Assembly (NCBI GenBank): GCA_041398665.1
Contig: JAWKUH010000014.1
Span: 67,807-131,806, forward strand
Direction: 5' to 3'
DNA: 64,000 nucleotides
From: Rohdeia sp041398665
GTDB taxonomy: Bacteria; Planctomycetota; UBA1135; GCA-002686595
Below, piece by piece: positions 25,818 to 33,448 of this stretch. The notes beneath the pieces were generated by a model, which saw only the letters and a program-made list of their open reading frames with translations, had not been told where the DNA came from and did no database searches. The position numbers and the translations under genes were made by a program. The stretch's first letter is position 1, and every line of letters starts with the position of its first letter.

Positions 25818-26483
25818 TCAGCGCGGCAGGAGGTCGACGTGACCGCCGTACCCGCCGCCGGTCGGCACGTCGTCGCCGCCCTCGATCGCGAGGGCGAACT
25901 CGATCGCGGGGTGGCTGCGCATGCGTTCCTGGAAGCGCCCGAGGCTCGGGAACTCCTTGGCGTACTCGCAGAAGCGCTCGCCCCAGCGCGCCATCGCGAA
26001 CAGGTACGGGTCGAGCACGCCGAACTGGTCGGTCGCGACGAAACGACGGCTCTCGAGGTGGCCGTCGACGAACGCGAGGTGGCGCTTCACGTTCTTGATC
26101 GCGTCGCGACGCAGGTCGTCGTGCATCGACGCGTCGCGCAGGAACAGCTGCGGCTTGAAGATCGGGTAGAAGGCCGCGTGGAACTCGCTGCCGAGGTAGC
26201 TGAACCACTGGTTGAGCTCGTCCTCGCCCGGCGAACCCGGCGCGGGCATCAGCGAACCTCCCGCGCGCCGCGCGACGTGCACGAGCACCGCGCTGTTCTC
26301 CCAGATCACGCGGTCGTCGTCGGTCGCGAGCGCCGGCACGTGCCCGTGCGGGTTGATCGTGCGGAAGACGGGGCCCTGTCGCGCCTCGCGCGCGACGCGG
26401 CACAGTTGGAAGGGCAGTTCCGTGTGGCGCAGGAGCGCCATCGCCCCGAGGGCGCACGTTCCGGGGGTGTAGTAGAGGAGCAT
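25818..26483 (-). CDS. Glutathione S-transferase family protein
   Basis: 221 residues. The N-terminal thioredoxin-like domain starts MLLYYTPGTCALGAMALLRH with the candidate catalytic Ser/Cys region TPGTCA and the cis-proline segment GHVPALATDD followed by VIWENSAVLVHVA. The C-terminal all-helical GST domain follows from about residue 90 with LNQWFSYLGSEFHAAFYP and GVLDPYLFAMARWGERF. It resembles the beta-class/YfcG-like bacterial GSTs. It precedes the FGE-like gene with a one-base gap, an unusual pairing. Redox support for cysteine oxidation chemistry is possible but only inferred. Confidence 0.9.
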   Translation of the reverse strand: MLLYYTPGTCALGAMALLRHTELPFQLCRVAREARQGPVFRTINPHGHVPALATDDDRVIWENSAVLVHVARRAGGSLMPAPGSPGEDELNQWFSYLGSEFHAAFYPIFKPQLFLRDASMHDDLRRDAIKNVKRHLAFVDGHLESRRFVATDQFGVLDPYLFAMARWGERFCEYAKEFPSLGRFQERMRSHPAIEFALAIEGGDDVPTGGGYGGHVDLLPR

Positions 26484-26595
26484 CGTCGCAGCGTCGTACG
26501 GCGGTCGATCGTCCGACCGCGAGCGCGCGGATGATCGAACAACGCGCGACGCGCGCCAAGGGGTGAGCGGCGTTCCTCGCGGAAGGCCGGCGGCG

Positions 26596-26949
26596 TCAGA
26601 ACGCCGGCCCGGGGTCGCGGGGCGCGTCGAGCTCGTCCGGTCCGACCGCGGACCGGCCCTCCTCGACGGCGGGCGACACGTTGGCGCGCAGGATGATCAG
26701 CGAGAGCGTCTCGGGGGAGAGCGGCGCGCGCAGACCGCTCGCGCGCGCCTCGTCGAGCCGGGACGCGGCCGACGCCTCGACGTCGCCCGCGGCGACGGTG
26801 TCGACCTCGGCGGTCCCTTCGACCTCGGCCGTCCGCGCGACCGACGGCGCGGAGGGGGCCGGTGGTGGCGGGCTCTCGAGGAACAGCGACAGGACGAACA
26901 CGCCCGCCGTCGCCGCCGCTCCGATGCTCGCGATCTCGATCGCACGCAT
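26596..26949 (-). CDS. Small membrane-anchored hypothetical protein
   Basis: 117 residues. A single N-terminal transmembrane segment (IASIGAAATAGVFVLSLFL, residues ~5-23) is followed by a Pro/Ala/Glu-rich linker and a helix (AASRLDEARASGLR). No known family. The low-complexity tail makes it less certain, but the membrane start is coherent and no competing gene exists on either strand. It lies 112 bases upstream of the GST gene in the same orientation and divergent from the nitroreductase. Confidence 0.5.
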   Translation of the reverse strand: MRAIEIASIGAAATAGVFVLSLFLESPPPPAPSAPSVARTAEVEGTAEVDTVAAGDVEASAASRLDEARASGLRAPLSPETLSLIILRANVSPAVEEGRSAVGPDELDAPRDPGPAF

Positions 26950-27132
26950 GACGTCGAAGATAGGAACCCACGGAGATTCGTGGGGTGTGAAGGGGTCGCA
27001 GCGCGTCGGTGAATCGCGTCGACCGGCCGCCGCGCGGTGGAATCGCCGCCGCCGATCGACTATCCCGGCCCTCCGCGGGCCCCGCGCCCCGCGCGACGCC
27101 CGATCCCGACCCGGACCCAGCCCCCACGCCCC

Positions 27133-27749
27133 ATGACCTCCGACCGCCGCGCCGCGACCCGCTTCCCCTGCACGACCTGGTCGCCGAGCGCTGGAGCCCG
27201 CGCGCCTACGACGAGCGCCCGGTGTCGCGCGAGGACCTCGGCTCGCTGTTCGAGGCGGCGCGCTGGGCGCCGAGCTGCTTCAACGACCAGCCCTGGTCGT
27301 TCGTCGTCGGGGTGAAGGGCGCGAACGACGACGGCGACGCCTGGCGCAAGGTCTTCGAGGCGCTCGTCCCCGCCAACCAGACCTGGGCGGAGCGCGCGCC
27401 GGTCCTCGCCGTCTCGATCGCGCGGGAGGCGTTCGCGCACGACGGCAAGCCGAACCGCTGGGCGCCCTACGACACCGGCGCGGCCGCGTTCGCCCTCACG
27501 CTGCAGGCGCAGGCGCTCGGTCTGCACGTGCACCAGATGGGCGGTTTCGATGCGGAGAAGATCCGCGCGTCCTTCGGCGTCGGCGCGGACCACCAGCCCA
27601 TGGCCGCCATCGCGATCGGCTACGCGACGGGAGCGCACGTGCTGCCGGAGAAGCTCGCGGAGCGCGAGGTCGCGCCGCGCACGCGCCGCGAGCTCGACGG
27701 CACGTTCTTCGGCGGGACGTTCGGCGAGGCGCACCCCGTGGTGCGGTGA
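27133..27749 (+). CDS. Nitroreductase family protein, probable frameshift near the start
   Basis: About 200 residues of nitroreductase: PLHDLVAERWSPRAYDERPV, EDLGSLFEAARWAPSCFNDQPWSFVV, then DTGAAAFALTLQAQALGLHVHQMGGFD and a C-terminal IAIGYATGAHVLPEKL. These are FMN-binding features of the family that reduces nitro compounds or quinones with NAD(P)H. The domain frame has no ATG; it is open only from a GTG at 27009 through a Pro-rich stretch. An ATG at 27133 sits one frame off and, after about eight codons (MTSDRRAA), would join the domain if one base were missing near 27157. I therefore place the start at 27133. Alternatively the GTG gives a 246-residue form. Confidence 0.82.
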
Positions 27750-27759
27750 CGCTCGGGCG

Positions 27760-29682
27760 TCAGTAGCGCACGATGCGGATCAGGCCGCGGTCCTCGAAGA
27801 CCTCGACCTTCGGCGGATTCGCGTTCTGGATGCGCCACGCGCTGAACACGTCACCCCAGGAGAAGGTCGGCGCGTCGACGATCGAGGCCTGACGTCGTCG
27901 CTCCTCCTCGGCCGCGGCGTCCTCGGCCGCGAGGCGCGCCTCCTCGGCGTCGAGCCACGCGACAGAGCCCGCGATGCCGCGCGCGCGAGCCAGCTCGAAC
28001 CAGTCGGCGACCCCGTTCGCACGGACTCGCGCGATGAACTCCTGGTCGAGACGTTCGCGGAGCTGCGCCTGCGCGACGCGTTGCTCGTACGTGAGCCCGG
28101 TGAGCGCGGTGTAGTACGCGTCCTCGTCGTCCCACGCGCGTTGGTAGGTCTCGCGGGCGAGCTCCGCTTCCCGTCGACGCAGCGCGTCGACCACGGCCTC
28201 GGCGGACGCGAGCGACGACTCGTCGTTCGGCAAGGGGTACGGCACGCCGCGCTGGAGATCGATGGCACCGAAGCCGCCGCTCTCGAGTTCGCCGACCGCC
28301 CTCGGCGGCGCGGCGGCGAAGTAGCTGCGCCTCGTGCCGTCGAGACCGGGATCGCTCTCCCACTCGTAGAGGTGGGTGTGCCGCCCGACCGGCCACCAGC
28401 GGCGGTAGCGCGGGAGCCGGCCGGCGACGGCCGCCGCGAGCACGTCCTCGGCGCGTCCCCCGCCGATCTCGTGCACGAGTCCGCCCGACGTGCGGCGGAC
28501 GAGCGCCCATCCACCGTGGCAGTCGGAGTAGCGGACCTTCAACTCGGCGCGCGCGGCGGTCGGACCGCTCCCGTCGCTCGTGAACTCGACGAGCCGCAGC
28601 ATCCCGATCGCATCCGGCGGCATGGCGAGCGGCAGACCGGCGCGATCGAGCGGGAGGTAGAGGTTCGGGTCGTCGAGCGGCGCCCCGAGCGCTTCGTCCT
28701 CGTACGTCGCCACGGGGATCGCGAGCTCCTCCTCGCCCTCGGGCGTCACGAGGATGCGCTTCGGCAGGTCCAGGTCGATCCACCACTCCTTCTCGTGGTC
28801 CACGTAGGTGAGCCAGCGCGGCTCGGGGAGGACGACTCCGAGGTAGCGACCATCGCGGTCGAAGGGCAGCGCGACCCGCTTGCCGTCGACGTCGGTGCTC
28901 GCGACGAGCACGACCTCACCGTAGCGGCGGATGGTGAGCTGCGCGTCGACCGAAGGACGTCGCAATCCGTGGTGCTCGACGAGCGAGGTGCCGAGCTGGT
29001 CGTAGATCACGAGCGCCATCCGTTCGGGGTCGCGCGGGTCCGCCCCCATCGCCCAGAAACGGTCGAGGGCCGAGGACCGACCGGAGTGCATGCGCGCGAC
29101 GGCGAACGCCTCGCCGAACTCGTCGCCGCCGACGCCCAGCGGACGCATCTCGGCGGTGGAGAAGGTCACGAAGACGACCGGACTCACGTCGTCGGTCGGA
29201 CCGTACATCACGGCGATGCCGTGGTCGCTGTCGACGACCTGGAGGTCGGCGAACATCGGAGGGGCGATCCTCTTGCCGCCGGGGCCCTGCAGTCCGACGA
29301 GCGGCCGTCCGACCAGTTCCGTGACACGTGCTCGATCGACACCGGGGATCGCGTCGCCGACGCGGACCTTCGTGCGGAAGAGGTAGAGCTTCGTGTGCTC
29401 GGGGAACCGCACGTCGCCCTGTCCGGCGAGCGGGACCTGGATCGTTCCGCCGGACTCGAAGTCGCGGCCGACGCCGAAGTTGTTCCAGTAGGGCAGGAAC
29501 GCGCGTCGGTCGGGCTGCGCGGACGGGTGGCTCTGTGCCGGGGTCGGCTGCGGATCGGGCGTGCGCGCGGACTCCGGTGCGGTCGCCGCCGGCGGCGTCG
29601 AGCCGCATGCGCACGCGAGCGCGAGCGCGACGGCGACGACGGAGCGGCGGAGCGGACGACGTCGGTGCGAGGCAGGAACCAT
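27760..29682 (-). CDS. Large lipoprotein of unknown function
   Basis: About 640 residues. The start MVPASHRRRPLRRSVVAVA gives a basic n-region and a hydrophobic signal ending in ALACACGS, a lipobox. The mature protein has a Pro/Ser linker, then a beta-rich region (residues ~60-430) with repeated acidic turns such as DSDHGIAVMYGPTDD and YVDHEKEWWIDLDLP, and a helical charged region (~470-600, LRRREAELARETYQRA and ARLAAEDAAAEEERRRQ). It ends PPKVEVFEDRGLIRIVRY. I do not recognise a family. The start is divergent from the sialate O-acetylesterase with a 43-base gap, so both may share a control region and work in the envelope. Confidence 0.72.
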   Translation of the reverse strand: MVPASHRRRPLRRSVVAVALALACACGSTPPAATAPESARTPDPQPTPAQSHPSAQPDRRAFLPYWNNFGVGRDFESGGTIQVPLAGQGDVRFPEHTKLYLFRTKVRVGDAIPGVDRARVTELVGRPLVGLQGPGGKRIAPPMFADLQVVDSDHGIAVMYGPTDDVSPVVFVTFSTAEMRPLGVGGDEFGEAFAVARMHSGRSSALDRFWAMGADPRDPERMALVIYDQLGTSLVEHHGLRRPSVDAQLTIRRYGEVVLVASTDVDGKRVALPFDRDGRYLGVVLPEPRWLTYVDHEKEWWIDLDLPKRILVTPEGEEELAIPVATYEDEALGAPLDDPNLYLPLDRAGLPLAMPPDAIGMLRLVEFTSDGSGPTAARAELKVRYSDCHGGWALVRRTSGGLVHEIGGGRAEDVLAAAVAGRLPRYRRWWPVGRHTHLYEWESDPGLDGTRRSYFAAAPPRAVGELESGGFGAIDLQRGVPYPLPNDESSLASAEAVVDALRRREAELARETYQRAWDDEDAYYTALTGLTYEQRVAQAQLRERLDQEFIARVRANGVADWFELARARGIAGSVAWLDAEEARLAAEDAAAEEERRRQASIVDAPTFSWGDVFSAWRIQNANPPKVEVFEDRGLIRIVRY

Positions 29683-29725
29683 GCCGCGGATCCTAGTGGC
29701 GTGGGCGCGCGGTAGGCTCGCCCGC

Positions 29726-31876
29726 ATGCTGCACGCTCTCCTCGTCCTCCCGTTCGCGCTCGCTCCGCTCGGCGCGGGCTCCGACACCGAACCCGCGCTC
29801 CGGCTCCCCGCGCTCGTCTCCGACGGCATGGTGCTGCAGCGCGACAGCCGCGCGCGCGTGTGGGGCTGGTGTCCCGACGCGACCCGTGTGACGGTCACGG
29901 CGAGCTGGGACGGGCGCGCGATCGAGGTCGCACCGGACGCGGACGGCCGCTTCGAGGCCGAGCTGCGCACGCCGGCGGCGGGCGGGCCCTACGAGATCGC
30001 ATTCGTCGGCAGCGGATCCGCGTCCGTCGGAGCTCCGTCGGACGGCGCGAGCGCGACGGTCCGCGACGTGTGGTCCGGCGAGGTGTGGCTCGCGTCGGGC
30101 CAGTCGAACATGGAGTGGTCGGTCGGCGCGGCGCGCTGGTCGCGCTACGACGACGCGAAGTACGCGGAGGCGCTGGCTTCGGCGAACGAACCGCGGATCC
30201 GCTTCTTCCAGGTCGCGAACGAGATCGCGCTCGCGCCGAAGGACGACTGTCGCGGCAGCTGGACGGTGTGCACGCCGGACACCGTCCCGGGCTTCAGCGC
30301 GGTCGCGTTCCACTTCGCGAACCGGCTCGTGCACGAGCTCGACGTGCCGATCGGCGTCGTGCAGTCCGACTGGGGCGGGACGGTGTGCGAGGCCTGGACG
30401 AGCGCGCCGGCGCTGCGACGGCTCGGCGACTTCGACGACGCGCTCGACCGGATCGAGGCGGAGGCGGCCGCTCCGGGCGGGGTCGAGCGCTCGCTCGCCG
30501 AGCGTCAGGGCGCGTGGTGGACGTCGCTGTTCGAACGCGATCCCGGTGCGCGCGAGAGGTGGTTCGCGACGGAGTACGACGACTCCGGCTGGGAGGCCGC
30601 ACAGGTGCCTGGCGACCCCGACGGCGGCTTCGACGGCGACCTGTGGTTCCGCCGGACGTTCGAGGTCCCGGAAGCTCTGGCCGGCGTCGCGCTCGTGCTG
30701 GAACTCGGCCCGGTCGACGACATGGACGTCGTCTGGGTCGACGGCATCGAGGTCGGGTCGACGCGCGTGTGGAACCGCTGGGACGAGCCGCGCAGCTACC
30801 GCCTGCCGCTCGAGGTGGCGACGGCCGGGGTGCACGAGCTGTGCGTGCTGTGCGTCGACACCGGCGGCGGCGCGGGCATGCACGGCGACGCGCGATCGAT
30901 GCGCGTCCGCGCCGTGGACGGACCGGTCGAGAGCGTCGAGCTCGCGGGCGAGTGGAAGTGGCGCCGCGGACTCTCGCTGGGCGAGCTCGGCGACTTCCCG
31001 CGCAACGGCTGGTTCCACCAGAACTCGCCGACGGCGCTCTACGACGCGATGATCGCGCCGCTCGGTCCGTACCGCTTCCGCGGTGCGATCTGGTACCAGG
31101 GCGAGTCGAACGCCGACCGTCCCGAGCAGTACGCGCGGCTGTTCCCGGCGATGATCGAGGACTGGCGCCGTCTGTTCCGCGGCGAGCGCGGGAGCCGCGG
31201 CTTCGACCCGACGCCGTTCCCGTTCTACTTCGTGCAGCTCGCGCCGTGGGCGCGTCCGGGCGACGACGGACAGTGGTCGCGGCTGCGCATCGCGCAGGAG
31301 CGCGTGATGGAGGGCAACGGCGGCGCGGAGCTCGCGCACACCGGCATGGCCGTCATCACGGACGTCGGGAACCCGAACGACATCCACCCGCGGCGCAAGC
31401 TCGAGGTCGGTGAGCGGCTCGCGAACTGGGCGCTGGCGCGGACGTACGCGCCGATGCTCCCCGCGACCGACGTGCGCAAGCTGCGCTTCGAGAAGGCGCC
31501 GCACAAGAGCCCCGAACTGCGCTCGGTGCTGCGCGGCAAGGCGACGCGCGCCGAGCTCGGGCTCGAGGGCGACGGTCCCGACGTGGCGTGCCTGTCGCTC
31601 GAGTTCGACGACGCGCGCGCGGGCTTCACGACGAGCGACGGCGGGCCGGCGACGACGTTCGAGGTGGCCGGTGCGGACGGCATCTACCGCGAGGCGCGCG
31701 CGGTGCTCCTCGTCGGCAAGGAGGGCGCCGAGAAGGACACGATCCTCGTGGGCACGCCCGAGGTCGAGGCGCCGGTCGCCGTGCGCTTCTGCTGGCGCGC
31801 GGGCGACGAGCCGAACCTGCGCACCGACACCGGCCTGCCGCTCGGCCCGTTCGAGGGGCGGCTGTCGAAGGAGTGA
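29726..31876 (+). CDS. Secreted sialate O-acetylesterase-like carbohydrate esterase
   Basis: About 716 residues. After a short signal (MLHALLVLPFALAPLGAG) comes LRLPALVSDGMVLQRDSRARVWG, the typical beginning of the family. The catalytic serine is in VWLASGQSNMEWSVG (near residue 125-140) and the Asp-His pair in TDVGNPNDIHPRRKLEVG (near residue 550). A galactose-binding-like insertion with GDLWFRRTFEVPE sits at ~300-430. The family removes acetyl groups from sialic acid or from plant and algal polysaccharides such as xylan; given the xylose genes later in the window, a polysaccharide substrate is plausible but not shown. The stop is followed directly by the dispersed repeat. Confidence 0.92.
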   Translation: MLHALLVLPFALAPLGAGSDTEPALRLPALVSDGMVLQRDSRARVWGWCPDATRVTVTASWDGRAIEVAPDADGRFEAELRTPAAGGPYEIAFVGSGSASVGAPSDGASATVRDVWSGEVWLASGQSNMEWSVGAARWSRYDDAKYAEALASANEPRIRFFQVANEIALAPKDDCRGSWTVCTPDTVPGFSAVAFHFANRLVHELDVPIGVVQSDWGGTVCEAWTSAPALRRLGDFDDALDRIEAEAAAPGGVERSLAERQGAWWTSLFERDPGARERWFATEYDDSGWEAAQVPGDPDGGFDGDLWFRRTFEVPEALAGVALVLELGPVDDMDVVWVDGIEVGSTRVWNRWDEPRSYRLPLEVATAGVHELCVLCVDTGGGAGMHGDARSMRVRAVDGPVESVELAGEWKWRRGLSLGELGDFPRNGWFHQNSPTALYDAMIAPLGPYRFRGAIWYQGESNADRPEQYARLFPAMIEDWRRLFRGERGSRGFDPTPFPFYFVQLAPWARPGDDGQWSRLRIAQERVMEGNGGAELAHTGMAVITDVGNPNDIHPRRKLEVGERLANWALARTYAPMLPATDVRKLRFEKAPHKSPELRSVLRGKATRAELGLEGDGPDVACLSLEFDDARAGFTTSDGGPATTFEVAGADGIYREARAVLLVGKEGAEKDTILVGTPEVEAPVAVRFCWRAGDEPNLRTDTGLPLGPFEGRLSKE

Positions 31877-31878
31877 GG

Positions 31879-31905
31879 CCGACCGAACCTGGTTCGTTTG
31901 CCCAA
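31879..31905 (+). repeat. Dispersed intergenic repeat, copy 4
   Basis: The same 27-base unit with core CCGAACCTGGTTCGTTTG as at 19.6 kb, starting three bases after the esterase stop codon. It is identical to the tandem copies across the core. Confidence 0.88.
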
Positions 31906-31953
31906 TTCCAGGCGCAAGCCTGGTTCGCCTGTGCACGACCCGGCGCGCGACAC

Positions 31954-31975
31954 CCCCTGGCGGCATCGCCAGGGG
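31954..31975 (+). terminator. Perfect 9-bp hairpin with GCAT loop after the esterase gene
   Basis: CCCCTGGCG (31954-31962) pairs exactly with CGCCAGGGG (31967-31975). It lies between two copies of the dispersed repeat, the same layout as after the protease gene. No T-tract follows, so terminator function is tentative. Confidence 0.55.
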
Positions 31976-31980
31976 CGATC

Positions 31981-32009
31981 TTGGTCAACCGAACCTGGTT
32001 CGTTTGGCC
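31981..32009 (+). repeat. Dispersed intergenic repeat, copy 5 (diverged ends)
   Basis: Contains the intact core CCGAACCTGGTTCGTTTG at 31989-32006, but its flanks differ (TTGGTCAA before, GCCGG after), so the core is the conserved part of the family. Confidence 0.8.
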
Positions 32010-32079
32010 GGAACCGAAACATATCGGCATCCGGATTCCTTGGACGCATCGTGGCATCTGCATGCGTTTGTCGATAGAA

Positions 32080-32129
32080 AGCGCCGCTCTCGCCCATGGG
32101 GGGCGGGGCACGGCCGCAGGAGCGGCGCT
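32080..32129 (+). promoter_or_regulatory. Leader stem that would hide the AGGAG site of the methionine operon
   Basis: AGCGCCGCTC (32080-32089) pairs perfectly with GAGCGGCGCT (32120-32129). The 3' arm begins inside AGGAG (32118-32122), the only Shine-Dalgarno-like sequence before the ATG at 32136. A smaller GCCC/GGGC hairpin sits in the loop. This could regulate translation of the first gene. It is not a riboswitch class I recognise. Confidence 0.4.
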
Positions 32130-32135
32130 CTCGAC

Positions 32136-33448
32136 ATGCACGACTCCACGACTTCCGACGACGCTTCGTTCTTCACCTGCTCCGGCTCGTCGCCCGGGCG
32201 CTCGGGCTCACGCTCCGCCTTGGCCCGCACGCTCGCGGTGCGCGGCGGACGGACTCCCGACCCCGGCTCGGGCGCGCTCGTCGCGCCGATCTGCCAGAGC
32301 ACGACCTTCGCGCAGCACGCGCTCGGCGAGCACAGGGGCTTCACCTACTCGCGCTGCGACAACCCCACGGTCCGCGCCCTCGAGGAGGCGCTCGCCGCCG
32401 TCGAGGGCACGCGCCCGGAGCACGCCCTCGCCTTCGCCACCGGCATGGCGGCCCTCGCGGGTCTCGTGCTCACGACCTGCGCCCGCGGCGAGCGCGTCGT
32501 CCTCTCGAAGGTCGTCTACGGCGGCACGGTGCGACTCGTCCGCGAGGTGCTCGCACCGTTCGGACTCGAGCCCTGCTTCTGCGACACGACCGACCTCGCC
32601 CAGCTCGCCCGCGCCCTCGAACGGCCGCGCGATCATTCCTGGATGTGCGGCCGGTGGGGCAGTCCCTTCAGGAACTGACCGACGTCGCCGCCGCGGCGGA
32701 ACTCGCGGCACGCACGCGGCGCGCTCGTCGCCGTCGACAACACGTTCCTCACCGCGTTCGCGGCCGAGACGATGCTCGCGCTCGGCGCGGACGTCGCGGT
32801 GCTCGACGACGAAGTACGTCGAGGAGCACAACACGACGACAGCGGGCGCTCCTCGTCGCCGATCGCGGCGCCGAGCACCGCGCTCGCCGAACGACTCCGG
32901 TACACGTGCGCACGGTGCTCGACGCGGCGTGCGAGGCCGTTCGAGGCGTGGCTCACGCTCAGGGCCTGAAGACGCTGCCGCTGCGCCTCGAACAGCACGC
33001 ACGCTCCGCTGCGCGTCGCCCGCTTCCTCGAGGGCGAAGATCTGCGGGATGGCGCGCGGTGCGTGATACCATTCTCAGCTCGTTCGCGCAGCACGCCCTC
33101 GCCCGCCGCCAACGGCGCATCGGCGGCGGCATCGTCACGTTCGACCTCGCCGGCGACGACGATGCCGGAGCGGCGCCGCACGCGCACGTTCCTCGCCTCG
33201 ACGGAATATGCACGCTCGCCGAGAGCCTCGGCGCCGCCGGGAACGCTCGTCCACGCACCCGCGACGATCACGCCTCGTACTCGCCGAAGGAGGAGCGCGC
33301 CGCGCTCGGCATCACCGACGCCACCGTCCAGGCTCGCCTCGGGTTCTGCGGACCTCGTGGTGAAGAGGACCCCTTCGACGTCGAACGCGACCTCGCGCAG
33401 GCCCTCGAACGCGCGGCGCTCCAGGACCTCGAGGAGGTGACGGCGTGA
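32136..33448 (+). pseudogene. Cystathionine gamma-synthase/lyase family PLP enzyme, multiply frameshifted
   Basis: The first ~165 codons are open (MHDSTTSDDASFFTCSG): LARTLAVRGGRTPDPGSGALVAPICQSTTFAQ, FTYSRCDNPTVRALEEALAAVEG and ALAFATGMAALAGLVL are the classic gamma-family (MetB/MetC/MetY) N-terminus. From about 32630 the coding signal jumps between frames: LTDVAAAAEL, VDNTFLTAFAAETMLALGADVAVL, TTKYVEEHNTTT with the PLP lysine, and later SSFAQHALARRQRRIGGGIVTFDLAGD appear in different frames. The motifs survive while only indels disrupt the frame, so poor local sequence is likelier than old decay. The last stretch (DPFDVERDLAQALERAALQDLEEVTA) ends in a TGA overlapping the next gene's GTG start. 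Confidence 0.8.

Noticed and set aside
31588..33066. Alternative start ATGCGTTTG at about 32061 for the first methionine-operon gene
   Set aside because: It opens a different frame that gives a Pro/Arg/Ser-rich product and does not join the gamma-family N-terminus beginning at 32136.
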